Assembly: GCF_004123905.1 (NCBI RefSeq)
Contig: NZ_MZXW01000053.1
Span: forward strand, 248,001 to 312,000
DNA from: Bradyrhizobium betae
GTDB lineage: Bacteria; Pseudomonadota; Alphaproteobacteria; Rhizobiales; Xanthobacteraceae
DNA: 64,000 nt
Direction: 5' to 3'
How positions within the stretch are numbered: position 1 is the stretch's first letter; each line of letters starts with the position of its first letter. The translations under genes were made by a program, and so were the position numbers. Shown here in pieces: positions 18,746 through 26,891 of this stretch. The notes below the pieces were generated by a model. That model was not told the DNA's origin and ran no database searches. It saw only the letters and a list, made by a program, of their open reading frames with translations.

Positions 18746-19852
18746 TTATCCGGCTTTCGGCGGCCTGACTTCGGTGACGTGACCCATCTTGCGGCCGGGG
18801 CGCGGGCCGCCCTTGCCGTAGATGTGCACGGTCGCGCCCGGGACGGTCAGCCACTTCTCGTAATCATTGATCTCGTCGCCGATCAGATTGGTCATGGTGA
18901 CGATCTCGCCGTGACGCACCGGCTTTCCCAGAGGCCAGCCGGCGATGGCGCGGATGTGCTGCTCGAATTGCGAGACCGAGGCGCCGTCGAGCGTCCAATG
19001 CCCGGAATTGTGCACGCGCGGGGCGATCTCGTTGACCAGCACTTTTGGTCCGGTGCCATTGGCGAGCACGAACATCTCCACTGCCAGCACGCCGACATAG
19101 TCGAGCGCGCTTGCGATCTTGCCGGCGATGCTGCGCGCTTCCTCTGCGAGCGCGTCCGGAATCTGCGCGGGCGCGCGGGATATCTTCAGGATGTGGTCGC
19201 GATGCTCGTTCTCGGTGACGTCGAAGCATTCGACCTGGCCCGATGTCGAGCGCGCGGCGATCACGGAGATCTCGCGCTCGTACGGGATGAAGGCTTCCAG
19301 GATCGCCGATTTGGTGGCGAGGCTGGTCCACACTTTCGCGATGTCGTCGCCCTCGCGGATGATGGCCTGGCCCTTGCCGTCATAGCCGAAGCGGCGGGTT
19401 TTCAGCACGGCCGGAAGGCCGATTCTGACGATGGCCTCGCGCAGCGAAGCGACCGAGGTGACGTCGGCATAGGCGGCGGTGCCGATGCCGAGGCGCGTGA
19501 CAAAATCTTTCTCGGCGAGCCGGTCCTGGGTGGTCTCGAGGATCTTGCGGTTGGGCAGCACCGGGCGGCGGGCATCCAGCACCATCGCGGCGGCGGACGG
19601 CACGTTCTCGAATTCGTAGGTGATGACGTCGACGTCGTTCGCGAACAGTTCGAGCGCCTCGACGTCGGCATATTCGGCGCAGGTCGCGTTCAGCACGACG
19701 TCGAAGGCGGGCGAGTCCGGATCGGGCGAGAACACCTGGCAGCGCAGGCCGAGCCGCGCCGCGGCCATCGCCAGCATCCGCCCGAGTTGTCCGCCGCCGA
19801 GGATGCCGATGGTGTCGCCGGGCTTCAGCTTCACCTGCTTTGCGTCCGTCAC
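18746..19852 (-). CDS. purK: 5-(carboxyamino)imidazole ribonucleotide synthase
   Basis: Carboxylates AIR with ATP and bicarbonate in purine synthesis; PurE then moves the carboxylate. It has 368 residues. The N-terminal motif is G-I-L-G-G-G-Q-L-G-R-M-L. The central ATP-grasp domain shows L-K-T-R-R-F-G-Y-D-G-K-G-Q, and the metal-binding part E-I-A-P-R-V-H-N-S-G-H-W-T. The start overlaps the purE stop by four bases (ATGA), which indicates translational coupling. Confidence 0.96.
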   Translation of the reverse strand: MTDAKQVKLKPGDTIGILGGGQLGRMLAMAAARLGLRCQVFSPDPDSPAFDVVLNATCAEYADVEALELFANDVDVITYEFENVPSAAAMVLDARRPVLPNRKILETTQDRLAEKDFVTRLGIGTAAYADVTSVASLREAIVRIGLPAVLKTRRFGYDGKGQAIIREGDDIAKVWTSLATKSAILEAFIPYEREISVIAARSTSGQVECFDVTENEHRDHILKISRAPAQIPDALAEEARSIAGKIASALDYVGVLAVEMFVLANGTGPKVLVNEIAPRVHNSGHWTLDGASVSQFEQHIRAIAGWPLGKPVRHGEIVTMTNLIGDEINDYEKWLTVPGATVHIYGKGGPRPGRKMGHVTEVRPPKAG

Positions 19853-20337
19853 GCCTTGTCCTCCGGGCGCTCGGCGACCGCATCAGTCTGCGCCTTGCGC
19901 CAGGCGGCGAGGCGATCGGACAAAGCCGGGTCGGACAGCGCCAGCACGGCGGCCGCAAGCAGCGCCGCGTTGATGGCGCCGGCCTTGCCGATGGCGAGGG
20001 TGCCGACCGGGATGCCCGCAGGCATCTGCACGATTGAATAGAGCGAATCGATGCCCTTGAGCGTCCTGGATTCGACGGGAACGCCGAACACCGGCAGTTC
20101 CGTCAGCGCCGCCGCCATGCCCGGCAGATGCGCAGCGCCACCGGCGCCGGCAATGATGACCTTGAAGCCGGCCGCCTTGGCGCTCTTGGCGAAGGCAAAC
20201 AGCCTGTCTGGGGTGCGGTGGGCCGAAACGACGCGGGTGTCGGCGGTAACGCCCAAAGCTGCGAGCGTGTCGGCGGCGTGCCGCATCGTCTCCCAGTCAG
20301 ACTGGCTTCCCATGATAATGGCGATCGGCGCGGTCAT
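19849..20337 (-). CDS. purE: N5-carboxyaminoimidazole ribonucleotide mutase
   Basis: Class I PurE, 162 residues, first gene of the purEK operon. The family signatures are I-I-M-G-S-Q-S-D-W-E-T-M near the N-terminus, V-S-A-H-R-T-P-D with the catalytic His, and A-G-A-G-G-A-A-H-L-P-G-M. The C-terminal ~15 residues are a variable tail. It converts the PurK product to CAIR. Confidence 0.96.
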   Translation of the reverse strand: MTAPIAIIMGSQSDWETMRHAADTLAALGVTADTRVVSAHRTPDRLFAFAKSAKAAGFKVIIAGAGGAAHLPGMAAALTELPVFGVPVESRTLKGIDSLYSIVQMPAGIPVGTLAIGKAGAINAALLAAAVLALSDPALSDRLAAWRKAQTDAVAERPEDKA

Positions 20338-20424
20338 GACGTCAATTGTGCTCGGAAAACAGAAGGATAGGCCAGATTAACGGTTCCGGCCGGTGGCTCG
20401 CAAGGCGGTGGCAAGGAGAAGGGA

Positions 20425-21216
20425 ATGCACTATCCTGTCTTGGTGAATCCCCGCAAGCCTTCATTGAGCAGGATGCCCATGAAGAAACCAAAAAGGGCGA
20501 GCGCTGCGAAGGCCAAAAAGGGCCGAAAAGCGGGCGCGAGCCGATCCAACACCGCCGCGAAGCGCCCGGCCAGGAATCCGGCTACGAATCCGGCCAAGAA
20601 TTCGGTCAAGCCGGCACCGCGCGGAGCGTCGACTGCCGACGACACCAAGGCGACCATCCGCGGCCTGCGGAGCAAGCTCAAGGCGGCGGAGCGGCGGGTC
20701 GCGGAACTGGAAGCTGCCGCCGACACCGATTTCCTGCTCGAGATCCCGAATCGGCGCGGCTTCGAGCGCGAGCTCACGCGCGCAATCGCCTACATGAAGC
20801 GGTATCGCGCCAGCGGCGCACTGATCGTGCTCGACGTCGACCGGCTGAAGCCGATCAACGATTCCTTCGGCCATGCCGCTGGCGACGCGGTGCTCAAGGA
20901 GATCGCCAGCGCGCTGACGCGGCAGGTCCGCGCCTCAGACGTGGTCGGCCGGCTCGGCGGCGACGAGTTCGCGCTGCTGCTCTGGAATCTCAGCGAGACT
21001 GATGCCAAGGCGAAGGCGGCGGCCTTCGAGCAGGCGATCGACGAATTGTCCTTTGTCTTTCGCGGCCAGCATGTGACCGCGGGCGCCTCCGCCGGTGTTG
21101 CGCTGCTGGGAGCGCAGTCCGACCCAGGCCGCGCCATGGAGGAAGCCGATGCGGCCATGTATGTGCGCAAGGCCAGCCGGCGGCACGAGCCGCGGATCAG
21201 GCTCGTCAGCAGCTAG
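20425..21216 (+). CDS. GGDEF-domain diguanylate cyclase
   Basis: Makes the second messenger c-di-GMP. It has 263 residues. The first ~70 are very basic and low in complexity (K-K-P-K-R-A-S-A-A-K-A-K-K-G-R-K). A short coiled-coil (L-K-A-A-E-R-R-V-A-E-L-E-A-A-A) leads to a GGDEF domain. The active-site loop is intact (R-L-G-G-D-E-F-A-L-L-L), as is the D-V-D-R-L-K-P-I-N-D metal/substrate segment. No transmembrane helix or sensor domain is visible. AGGAGAAGGG precedes the ATG. A palindromic repeat begins within its stop codon. Confidence 0.9.
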   Translation: MHYPVLVNPRKPSLSRMPMKKPKRASAAKAKKGRKAGASRSNTAAKRPARNPATNPAKNSVKPAPRGASTADDTKATIRGLRSKLKAAERRVAELEAAADTDFLLEIPNRRGFERELTRAIAYMKRYRASGALIVLDVDRLKPINDSFGHAAGDAVLKEIASALTRQVRASDVVGRLGGDEFALLLWNLSETDAKAKAAAFEQAIDELSFVFRGQHVTAGASAGVALLGAQSDPGRAMEEADAAMYVRKASRRHEPRIRLVSS

Positions 21217-21264
21217 AGCATGATCCGGAAAAGTGTGAAGCGGTTTTCCGAAGAGATCATGCTC
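21215..21264. repeat. Palindromic repeat, AGAGCATGATC family, copy 1
   Basis: A 50-base element starting AGAGCATGATCCGGAAAAG and ending GATCATGCTC, so the ends form an inverted repeat (GAGCATGATC/GATCATGCTC) around an inner CGGAAAA...TTTTCCG palindrome. Its first two bases are the last two of the TAG stop of the upstream diguanylate cyclase. A second near-identical copy is at 21545. Confidence 0.9.
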
Positions 21265-21276
21265 AAACAATAACCC

Positions 21277-21528
21277 TCACAGCGTGGCGAGATCTTCCGG
21301 CACGTTGCCGAATTTGCGCAGCAGCGTGGCGTCACCGAATTCGCCGGTCATGGGATCGCCGCTGCGGCTGAACGCGACTGCGCCGATGTTGCCGGCGCCG
21401 TGCGACAAGATCTCGGCGCGCCGTAACGCGGCCGTCGAGCTCTGGCATTCCTCCGCGGCGCCCGCGACCGGCGATCCGTCGGCATCGATCAGGAAGGGCA
21501 TTGCAACGTAGTAGGTCACGTCCGACAT
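21277..21528 (-). CDS. Small conserved hypothetical protein
   Basis: I do not recognise a named family. The 83-residue product (M-S-D-V-T-Y-Y-V-A-M-P-F-L) has no signal or membrane segment and is moderately acidic. The ATG at 21526-21528 lies 9 bases after GGAG; an in-frame TTG at 21543 has no ribosome-binding site. The gene is enclosed between two same-orientation copies of a palindromic repeat. Confidence 0.7.
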   Translation of the reverse strand: MSDVTYYVAMPFLIDADGSPVAGAAEECQSSTAALRRAEILSHGAGNIGAVAFSRSGDPMTGEFGDATLLRKFGNVPEDLATL

Positions 21529-21544
21529 GGCATTGCGCTCCAAT

Positions 21545-21594
21545 AGAGCATGATCCGGAAAAGTGTGAAGCGGTTTTCCGATAAGATCATGCTG
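21545..21594. repeat. Palindromic repeat, AGAGCATGATC family, copy 2
   Basis: Same element and orientation as at 21215. The first 36 bases after TAG are identical in both copies; the differences are confined to the right arm. It lies immediately upstream of the small gene at 21277-21528. Confidence 0.9.
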
Positions 21595-21626
21595 AAAAAA
21601 TCAAAGCGCGATCTCGTCGCGCTTTG
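21594..21626 (-). terminator. Rho-independent terminator of the 72-residue gene
   Basis: On the minus strand CAAAGCGCGA-CGAGA-TCGCGCTTTG forms a perfect 10-bp stem followed by ATTTTTTC. It begins a few bases after the stop at 21631. Confidence 0.9.
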
Positions 21627-21630
21627 AAAC

Positions 21631-21849
21631 TCAGGCGGCGCTGCTCTTGCTCCGCATCTTGCTGCGCGAGGTCTCCGGAATGCAGCCGGCCGAAATCGCC
21701 GCCTGCAATTCTTCCAGCTCTGCCTCCAGATATTCGTTGGCCATGATCAGCGCCTTGATGGTGCTGCGCAGATTGCCGTCGCACATCGCGATCGCCTGAT
21801 CGCAGGCCTGTTCATAATGGCTGTTGTCGAAAAGGGCGGTTGCCGACAT
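21631..21849 (-). CDS. Small conserved hypothetical protein
   Basis: A 72-residue, mostly helical protein (M-S-A-T-A-L-F-D-N-S-H-Y-E-Q-A, then A-N-E-Y-L-E-A-E-L-E-E-L-Q-A-A). It has a basic Ser/Lys/Arg C-terminus and no membrane segment. AAGGA precedes the ATG and a strong terminator follows, so it is a genuine monocistronic gene. I do not recognise a function. Confidence 0.78.
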   Translation of the reverse strand: MSATALFDNSHYEQACDQAIAMCDGNLRSTIKALIMANEYLEAELEELQAAISAGCIPETSRSKMRSKSSAA

Positions 21850-21977
21850 CTGCGTTGTCCTTGGTGTTTCTCGGGCGTTTCCTGGGGGCGTTGGGCTGGC
21901 TAAATGTTCCTATTTTGTTCTTTTGGAGTCAAGCGGATTCACATGCGGCGAGCCGCCGCGAAAAGCTGCCCTGTGGA

Positions 21978-22184
21978 TCAGGCGATGATGTCGGGCGTGA
22001 TCTGGTCTTCGATGAAGGCGATACGGTCGCGCAACAACAGCTTGCGCTTCTTCAACCGCTGCAACCGCAATAGGTCGGGGGCAGGCGATTGATGCAGTGC
22101 ATCGATCGCGGCATCGAGATCTCGGTGTTCCTGGTGCAACCGGGCGAGCTCGGATTCGAGTTCGCGCGCATCTTCATTGGTCAT
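21978..22184 (-). CDS. DUF465 / YdcH-family small coiled-coil protein
   Basis: A 68-residue helical protein with the family pattern: L-E-S-E-L-A-R-L-H-Q-E-H-R-D-L-D-A-A-I, then L-R-L-Q-R-L-K-K-R-K-L-L-L-R-D-R-I. Two charged helices probably form a hairpin. The molecular role of the family is not established. A second, divergent member lies at 22514. Confidence 0.85.
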   Translation of the reverse strand: MTNEDARELESELARLHQEHRDLDAAIDALHQSPAPDLLRLQRLKKRKLLLRDRIAFIEDQITPDIIA

Positions 22185-22513
22185 GTCTGCGGTGGCCGAA
22201 AAACCGATAGGCGTGAGATTAAGGCTGTGGATGCCCTGTGGAAATTATCGTCCTTGCGCACCGTGATCGCAAGCGATCTCGGGTCGCCGCTCACCGATCT
22301 CCCGCAAGATATTTCGACGATTCGCGGCAGCGCTGCGCAAGCGCATTGATATCATGGATTTTTCCAGCGTGGTTCCCTTACTCACGCTTCATTACATATG
22401 AATTTTCAAAAATGACGCTGCGACGACGGATACCCATCGACAGAACGAATCGGTGATGTAGACTTGGTTGTCCGGATCGAATCCAAGGTTCACCCCTACC
22501 GAGGAGGTTTCGA
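22185..22513. other. Intergenic region between two divergent DUF465 genes
   Basis: These 329 bases separate two divergently transcribed DUF465 genes and must hold both promoters. The right half is locally AT-rich (TTACATATGAATTTTCAAAAA). I see no coding frame with a start signal and no clear -35/-10 pair. Confidence 0.4.
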
Positions 22514-22693
22514 ATGACAATTCAGGCACATCTGGTTGAATTGGAACGGAAGCATAAAACTCTCGAAAACGAATTGCACGAAGCTCTCGTGCACCTTTCA
22601 ACAGACGACCTGCAAATTGTTGAGTTGAAGCGCCGGAAGTTGATGGTCAAGGACCAGATCGAGCGTCTAAGGCACGGCGACACGCTCCACTAG
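22514..22693 (+). CDS. DUF465 / YdcH-family small protein
   Basis: A 59-residue protein: M-T-I-Q-A-H-L-V-E-L-E-R-K-H-K-T-L-E-N-E-L, then L-Q-I-V-E-L-K-R-R-K-L-M-V-K-D-Q-I-E-R-L. This is the two-helix DUF465 pattern, with the family-typical L-K-x-x-K-L-x-x-K-D-x-I motif. A strong ribosome-binding site (GAGGAGG) lies 6 bases before the ATG. It is divergent from the relative at 21978-22184. The function is not known. Confidence 0.85.
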   Translation: MTIQAHLVELERKHKTLENELHEALVHLSTDDLQIVELKRRKLMVKDQIERLRHGDTLH

Positions 22694-22819
22694 TAACCCC
22701 CGTAACAGCGTCAAGTCGATCGTATCCTTTCACGCAGGGATGAGAGCGTTTGCACTCATCCCTGCTGCAGGGTGCGCATCGCATGCGTGTGTTGCGTGGT
22801 GCTGGCTTTTTGTTTGGAT

Positions 22820-22868
22820 GCGTTTTCTTGACGCGAACCGGTACCCACTTCGCTCGAAAACGCTCTAG
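22820..22868. repeat. Palindromic repeat, AGAGCGTTTTC family
   Basis: Read on the minus strand the element begins AGAGCGTTTTCGAGCGAAG and ends AAGAAAACGC, with GCGTTTTC/GAAAACGC ends and an inner ACCGGTTCG-type core. I recall this element as common in bradyrhizobial intergenic DNA. Its first two bases form the last two of the TAG stop of the FAD oxidoreductase at 22865-23968. Confidence 0.82.
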
Positions 22869-23968
22869 ATGCCTGCGAGTTCGGCGACGTGATCGGCGAT
22901 CGCGAGCGAGGACGTCAGTCCCGGCGATTCGATGCCGAACAGGTTGATCAGTCCTTCGACGCCATGATCGCGCGGGCCCTGCATCAGAAAATCCTGCGTG
23001 GCCACCGCCGGCGGCACGATCTTCGGGCGGATGCCTGAATAGCTCGGCATCAATGCGCCATCGGGCAGCGTCGGCCAATACCTGCGGATCGCCGGATAAA
23101 AGCGTTCGGCACGCGACGGGTCGACCTCGTAGTTGATCGTTTCGATCCACTCGACGTCGGGGCCGAAACGCGCCTGCCCCGCCATGTCCAGTGTCAGATG
23201 TACGCCGAGCCCGCCGGGCTCGGGCACCGGATAGATCAGGCGCGAGAACGGCGCTTTGGCATTGCAGCTGAAGTAATTTCCCTTGGCGAGATAGGCCGGT
23301 GGAATCCGGTCCAGCGGCATCCCGTCGATGTGGCGCGCGACCGTCGTCGCCGCGAGCCCCGCAGCGTTGACGAGGAGGCTGCATTGCAGCGCCATCGGTG
23401 CCTCGCCGCCGGCCTCGACCTCGATGATTCCGGCCCCCGCCTTGGCGCGGATCAACGGGGTGTGAAACGCAAAGGCCGCGCCGGCTGCCTCGGCCTCGCC
23501 GCGCAGCGAGAGCATGTAGGCGTGGCTGTCAATGATGCCGGTCGAGGGCGAGAGCAGCGCGGCGTCGCAGGCCAGCGCCGGCTCCAGCGCGCGCGCGGCC
23601 TCGCCCGTGAGCAGCTGCATGTCGAGCACGCCATTGGCCTCGGCATGCGCCTTGATCGATTGCAGCTTCTCGGTCTCTTTCGGATTGGTTGCGACGATCA
23701 GCTTGCCGCAATTCTTGTGGGGGATGCCGCGCTCGCCGCAATAGCGGTACAGCGCGTGCTTGCCGTCGACGCACATGCGCGCCATCCAGCTCCCGGCGCG
23801 GTAGTAGATGCCGGCATGGATCACCTCGCTGTTGCGTGAGGAGGTGATGGTGCCGATGGCCTCGGCCTCCTCCAGCACGATCACCTCGCGGCCGGCCTGC
23901 GCGAGCTTCCGGGCCACCGCGAGCCCGACCACGCCGGCTCCGATGACGATGCAGTCGACCTTATCCAT
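22865..23968 (-). CDS. FAD-dependent oxidoreductase, L-2-hydroxyglutarate dehydrogenase-like
   Basis: A 367-residue DAO-fold flavoenzyme. The FAD motif is C-I-V-I-G-A-G-V-V-G-L-A-V-A-R at the N-terminus. The segment S-S-R-N-S-E-V-I-H-A-G-I-Y-Y resembles the flavin/substrate region of L-2-hydroxyglutarate oxidases (LhgO/L2HGDH). The C-terminal G-L-I-N-L-F-G-I-E-S-P-G-L-T-S-S-L is also typical. Likely activity is oxidation of L-2-hydroxyglutarate or a similar 2-hydroxy acid. No other pathway gene is adjacent. The stop codon overlaps a repeat element. Confidence 0.85.
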   Translation of the reverse strand: MDKVDCIVIGAGVVGLAVARKLAQAGREVIVLEEAEAIGTITSSRNSEVIHAGIYYRAGSWMARMCVDGKHALYRYCGERGIPHKNCGKLIVATNPKETEKLQSIKAHAEANGVLDMQLLTGEAARALEPALACDAALLSPSTGIIDSHAYMLSLRGEAEAAGAAFAFHTPLIRAKAGAGIIEVEAGGEAPMALQCSLLVNAAGLAATTVARHIDGMPLDRIPPAYLAKGNYFSCNAKAPFSRLIYPVPEPGGLGVHLTLDMAGQARFGPDVEWIETINYEVDPSRAERFYPAIRRYWPTLPDGALMPSYSGIRPKIVPPAVATQDFLMQGPRDHGVEGLINLFGIESPGLTSSLAIADHVAELAGI

Positions 23969-24170
23969 GGTTGTGCAGGCTGTCCGCTGGAAGCGCCGGT
24001 GGCATTGGAGGCGAGAACGAGGGCGCGGGGCCGTTTTCCGTTAAGGAAGCATTTATCATGTCAGGGCAATTGCCGTATTTGGCGTCACATTTTTCTGTTG
24101 CGCGTACAGGCGTTTACCCGATCCAAACCGGTGAGGCCAGACAATCCGACATTGAAATCGCGGGTGGCTG

Positions 24171-26858
24171 ATGGCTGAAAAGAACTGGCACGCGGGCAGC
24201 ATGCTTCCGATTGCTGTGCAGGCCGCCGTGTGCCTGGCGGGCGCGGTCGCGCCTGCGCGTGCCTTTGCGCTGTCTGACAGTTTCGAGGCGCCTAGCTATC
24301 TCGGCGAGCTCGACCCCAACGTGATCTGGGAAGTCCTGATCGCGGGCGTCGTCATCTGCTCGTTCCTCGCCGCGATCGCGCTGTGGATCCATTCCTCGCT
24401 GCGCCGGACCAGGCGTCTGCAGTTGCGGCGCAATGCCTTCGTCTCCTCCGCCATGAACAATCTCAACCAGGGCGTGGTGATGACGGATGCGCAGCGGCGC
24501 GTGATCTTCTGCAACGACCGCTATCTCGACCTTTACGGCCTGCTGCGGTCGGATCTCTGGGCCAATATGAACGGCCACGAACTCCTCGAGCTGCGACGCA
24601 CGCGCGGCGTGCTCGGCGGCGTCTCCGACGACGAGTTCTACGAGAAGGCGGCCAGCGCCAACGGTTTGATCACCGAACTGCCGGACGGGCGAGGCATCCT
24701 GGTGAAATATTTCGTGCTGCCGAACGGCGGCTCGGTGGCAACGCATCTGGACGTCAGCGAGCAGCGCAGACTGTCGCGACAGCTCGCCTCCACCAAGCAG
24801 TTCCTGGAAACGGTGCTGGATAACGTGCCGGCCTGCGTGGCCGCGAAGAACATCGAGGACGGCCGCTACATCTTCGCCAACCGTGCCTATGAGCGGTTCT
24901 GGGGTTTCTCGCGCGACCATGCCGTCGGCAAGAACGCGCGCGAACTGTTCGCGCCGATCTCGGCGGACAGCATCGAGGCGACCGACCGGGCGGCGCTCAA
25001 TTCACCGGACGGCCAGTTCCGCAACGAATTCGAGGTCGACCGCGCCGGTGAGCGGCGCATGGTGGCCTCGATCCGGATCGTGGTCCGCAACGAGAGCAAC
25101 AAGCCCGAATTCCTGCTGCTGGTGTTCGAAGACATCACCGACCGCCGTTCGCTGTCGCAGGAGCTGGAGAGCACGAAGAAGTTCCTGGAGCTCGTGGTCG
25201 ACAACATCCCGGTCGCGCTGATCGTGGAGCAGGTCAAGGACGGCAGCTATCTGCTCGCCAACCGCAGCGCCGAAACCATCCTCAACCGCAGGCGCGAGGA
25301 AGCCACGGGCCTGACCGCGTCCGACATCTTCAATCCAAAGGAAGCCAAGCTGATCATCGCGCGCGATGAAGCCGCGATCAAGAAGCGCGGGATGATCACC
25401 GAGGAGCATCCGATCTCCACCAAGGACGGGTTGCGGCTGTTCCTGACCCGCCGTGCCACCGTGCTGAGCGATGCCGGCGAGCCGCAATATCTGATCAAGA
25501 CCCACGAAGACGTCACCGACCGCCGGCAGACCGAGTCGCGCATGGCGCACATGGCCTATCATGACGGCCTGACCGATTTGCCGAACCGCGCCGCCTTCCT
25601 TCAGGCGCTGACCCAGATGATCGAGGCCTGCGAAGGCACCCGCGAGGAGTTCGCGGTCCTCTGCGTCGATCTCGATGGCCTCAAGGAGGTCAATGACGTC
25701 TTCGGCCATGCGCTCGGCGACAAGCTCCTGGTCGAGGTCGCCCAGCGGCTCCAGGATTCCGCGCGTGGCGGCGTGGTGGCGCGCCTGTCCGGCGACGAGT
25801 TCGGCCTGATCATCGACGGTAAGCAGCCGGAGGCCGGTCTTTCACTGGCGCGGCAACTCGGCGAGGCCATCGCCCGCGAATTCCAGATCGAGGGCCGGCC
25901 GGTCCGCGCCGGCGTCACCACCGGCATGTCGATCTTCCCGCACAACGGTGCGGATGCCGCATCGCTGCTCGCCAATGCCGGAGCGGCACTGTTCCGCGCC
26001 AAGCAGAAGTCGCGCGGCACAATCAGCCTGTACCAGCCGGAGATGGACCAGCAGATCCGTGACCGCCGCGTGCTGCACCAGGACCTGTCGATGGCGATCA
26101 AGAACGGCGAGCTCTCGCTGGCCTTCCAGCCGCAGGGGGTCGCCGGCCACAGCGTTGCCGAGAGCGAGATCATCGGTTTCGAGGCGCTGGCGCGCTGGCA
26201 GCATCCAGTGCGCGGCCAGGTTTCGCCGGCGGAATTCATCCCGATCGCGGAAGAGAGCGGCCTGATCGTCGAGATGGGCGAGTGGATTTTGCGGCAGGCC
26301 TGCCGCGAGGCGGCGTCCTGGCCGAAGCCGCTCCAGGTTGCGGTCAATCTGTCGCCGGCGCAGTTCATGCACGGCGACGTGGTTGGCCTCGTCCATTCGA
26401 TCCTGATCGAGACGGGTCTGGCGCCCGGTCGCCTCGAGCTCGAGATCACCGAAGGAGTGCTGATCGAGGACTTTGATCGCGGCCTGGCGTTGCTGCGCCG
26501 GCTGAAGTCGCTTGGCGTGCGCATCTCGATGGACGATTTCGGCAGCGGTTATTCCTCGCTGAGCTATCTCCAGGCGTTCCCGTTCGACAAGATCAAGATC
26601 GACCGCGCCTTCATCATCAATCTCGGCCGCAACCCGCAATCGGCGGCCATCGTCCGCGCCGTGATCGATCTCGGCCACGGCCTCGACATGTCGATCGTCG
26701 CCGAGGGTGTCGAGACCGTCGAGCAGCTCGCCTTCCTTGCCAAGGAGGGCTGTGACGGCGTGCAGGGCTATCTGCTCGGCAAGCCGCTGCCGATCGGGAA
26801 ATATGCCGGCCTTGTCGGCCGCGCCGAGGCCATGGAGCTTGCGCTCAAGACCGGCTAG
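24171..26858 (+). CDS. PAS-GGDEF-EAL c-di-GMP signalling protein
   Basis: An 895-residue membrane-bound sensor. A signal-like segment (about 11-30) and a transmembrane helix (about 48-72) are followed by three PAS-like domains (roughly 85-205, 205-325, 325-450). The GGDEF domain (about 452-620) has S-G-D-E-F at the active loop, so the first Gly is Ser. The EAL domain (about 630-885) keeps F-E-A-L-A-R-W, N-L-S-P-A-Q-F, E-I-T-E-G-V, D-D-F-G-S-G-Y-S-S-L and A-E-G-V-E-T, so phosphodiesterase activity is likely. Cyclase activity is uncertain. The gene is followed 33 bases later by the GlpD-like gene. Confidence 0.92.
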   Translation: MAEKNWHAGSMLPIAVQAAVCLAGAVAPARAFALSDSFEAPSYLGELDPNVIWEVLIAGVVICSFLAAIALWIHSSLRRTRRLQLRRNAFVSSAMNNLNQGVVMTDAQRRVIFCNDRYLDLYGLLRSDLWANMNGHELLELRRTRGVLGGVSDDEFYEKAASANGLITELPDGRGILVKYFVLPNGGSVATHLDVSEQRRLSRQLASTKQFLETVLDNVPACVAAKNIEDGRYIFANRAYERFWGFSRDHAVGKNARELFAPISADSIEATDRAALNSPDGQFRNEFEVDRAGERRMVASIRIVVRNESNKPEFLLLVFEDITDRRSLSQELESTKKFLELVVDNIPVALIVEQVKDGSYLLANRSAETILNRRREEATGLTASDIFNPKEAKLIIARDEAAIKKRGMITEEHPISTKDGLRLFLTRRATVLSDAGEPQYLIKTHEDVTDRRQTESRMAHMAYHDGLTDLPNRAAFLQALTQMIEACEGTREEFAVLCVDLDGLKEVNDVFGHALGDKLLVEVAQRLQDSARGGVVARLSGDEFGLIIDGKQPEAGLSLARQLGEAIAREFQIEGRPVRAGVTTGMSIFPHNGADAASLLANAGAALFRAKQKSRGTISLYQPEMDQQIRDRRVLHQDLSMAIKNGELSLAFQPQGVAGHSVAESEIIGFEALARWQHPVRGQVSPAEFIPIAEESGLIVEMGEWILRQACREAASWPKPLQVAVNLSPAQFMHGDVVGLVHSILIETGLAPGRLELEITEGVLIEDFDRGLALLRRLKSLGVRISMDDFGSGYSSLSYLQAFPFDKIKIDRAFIINLGRNPQSAAIVRAVIDLGHGLDMSIVAEGVETVEQLAFLAKEGCDGVQGYLLGKPLPIGKYAGLVGRAEAMELALKTG

Positions 26859-26891
26859 TGGTGGTGAACTTCGCTCCCTCTCGACGGTTTC

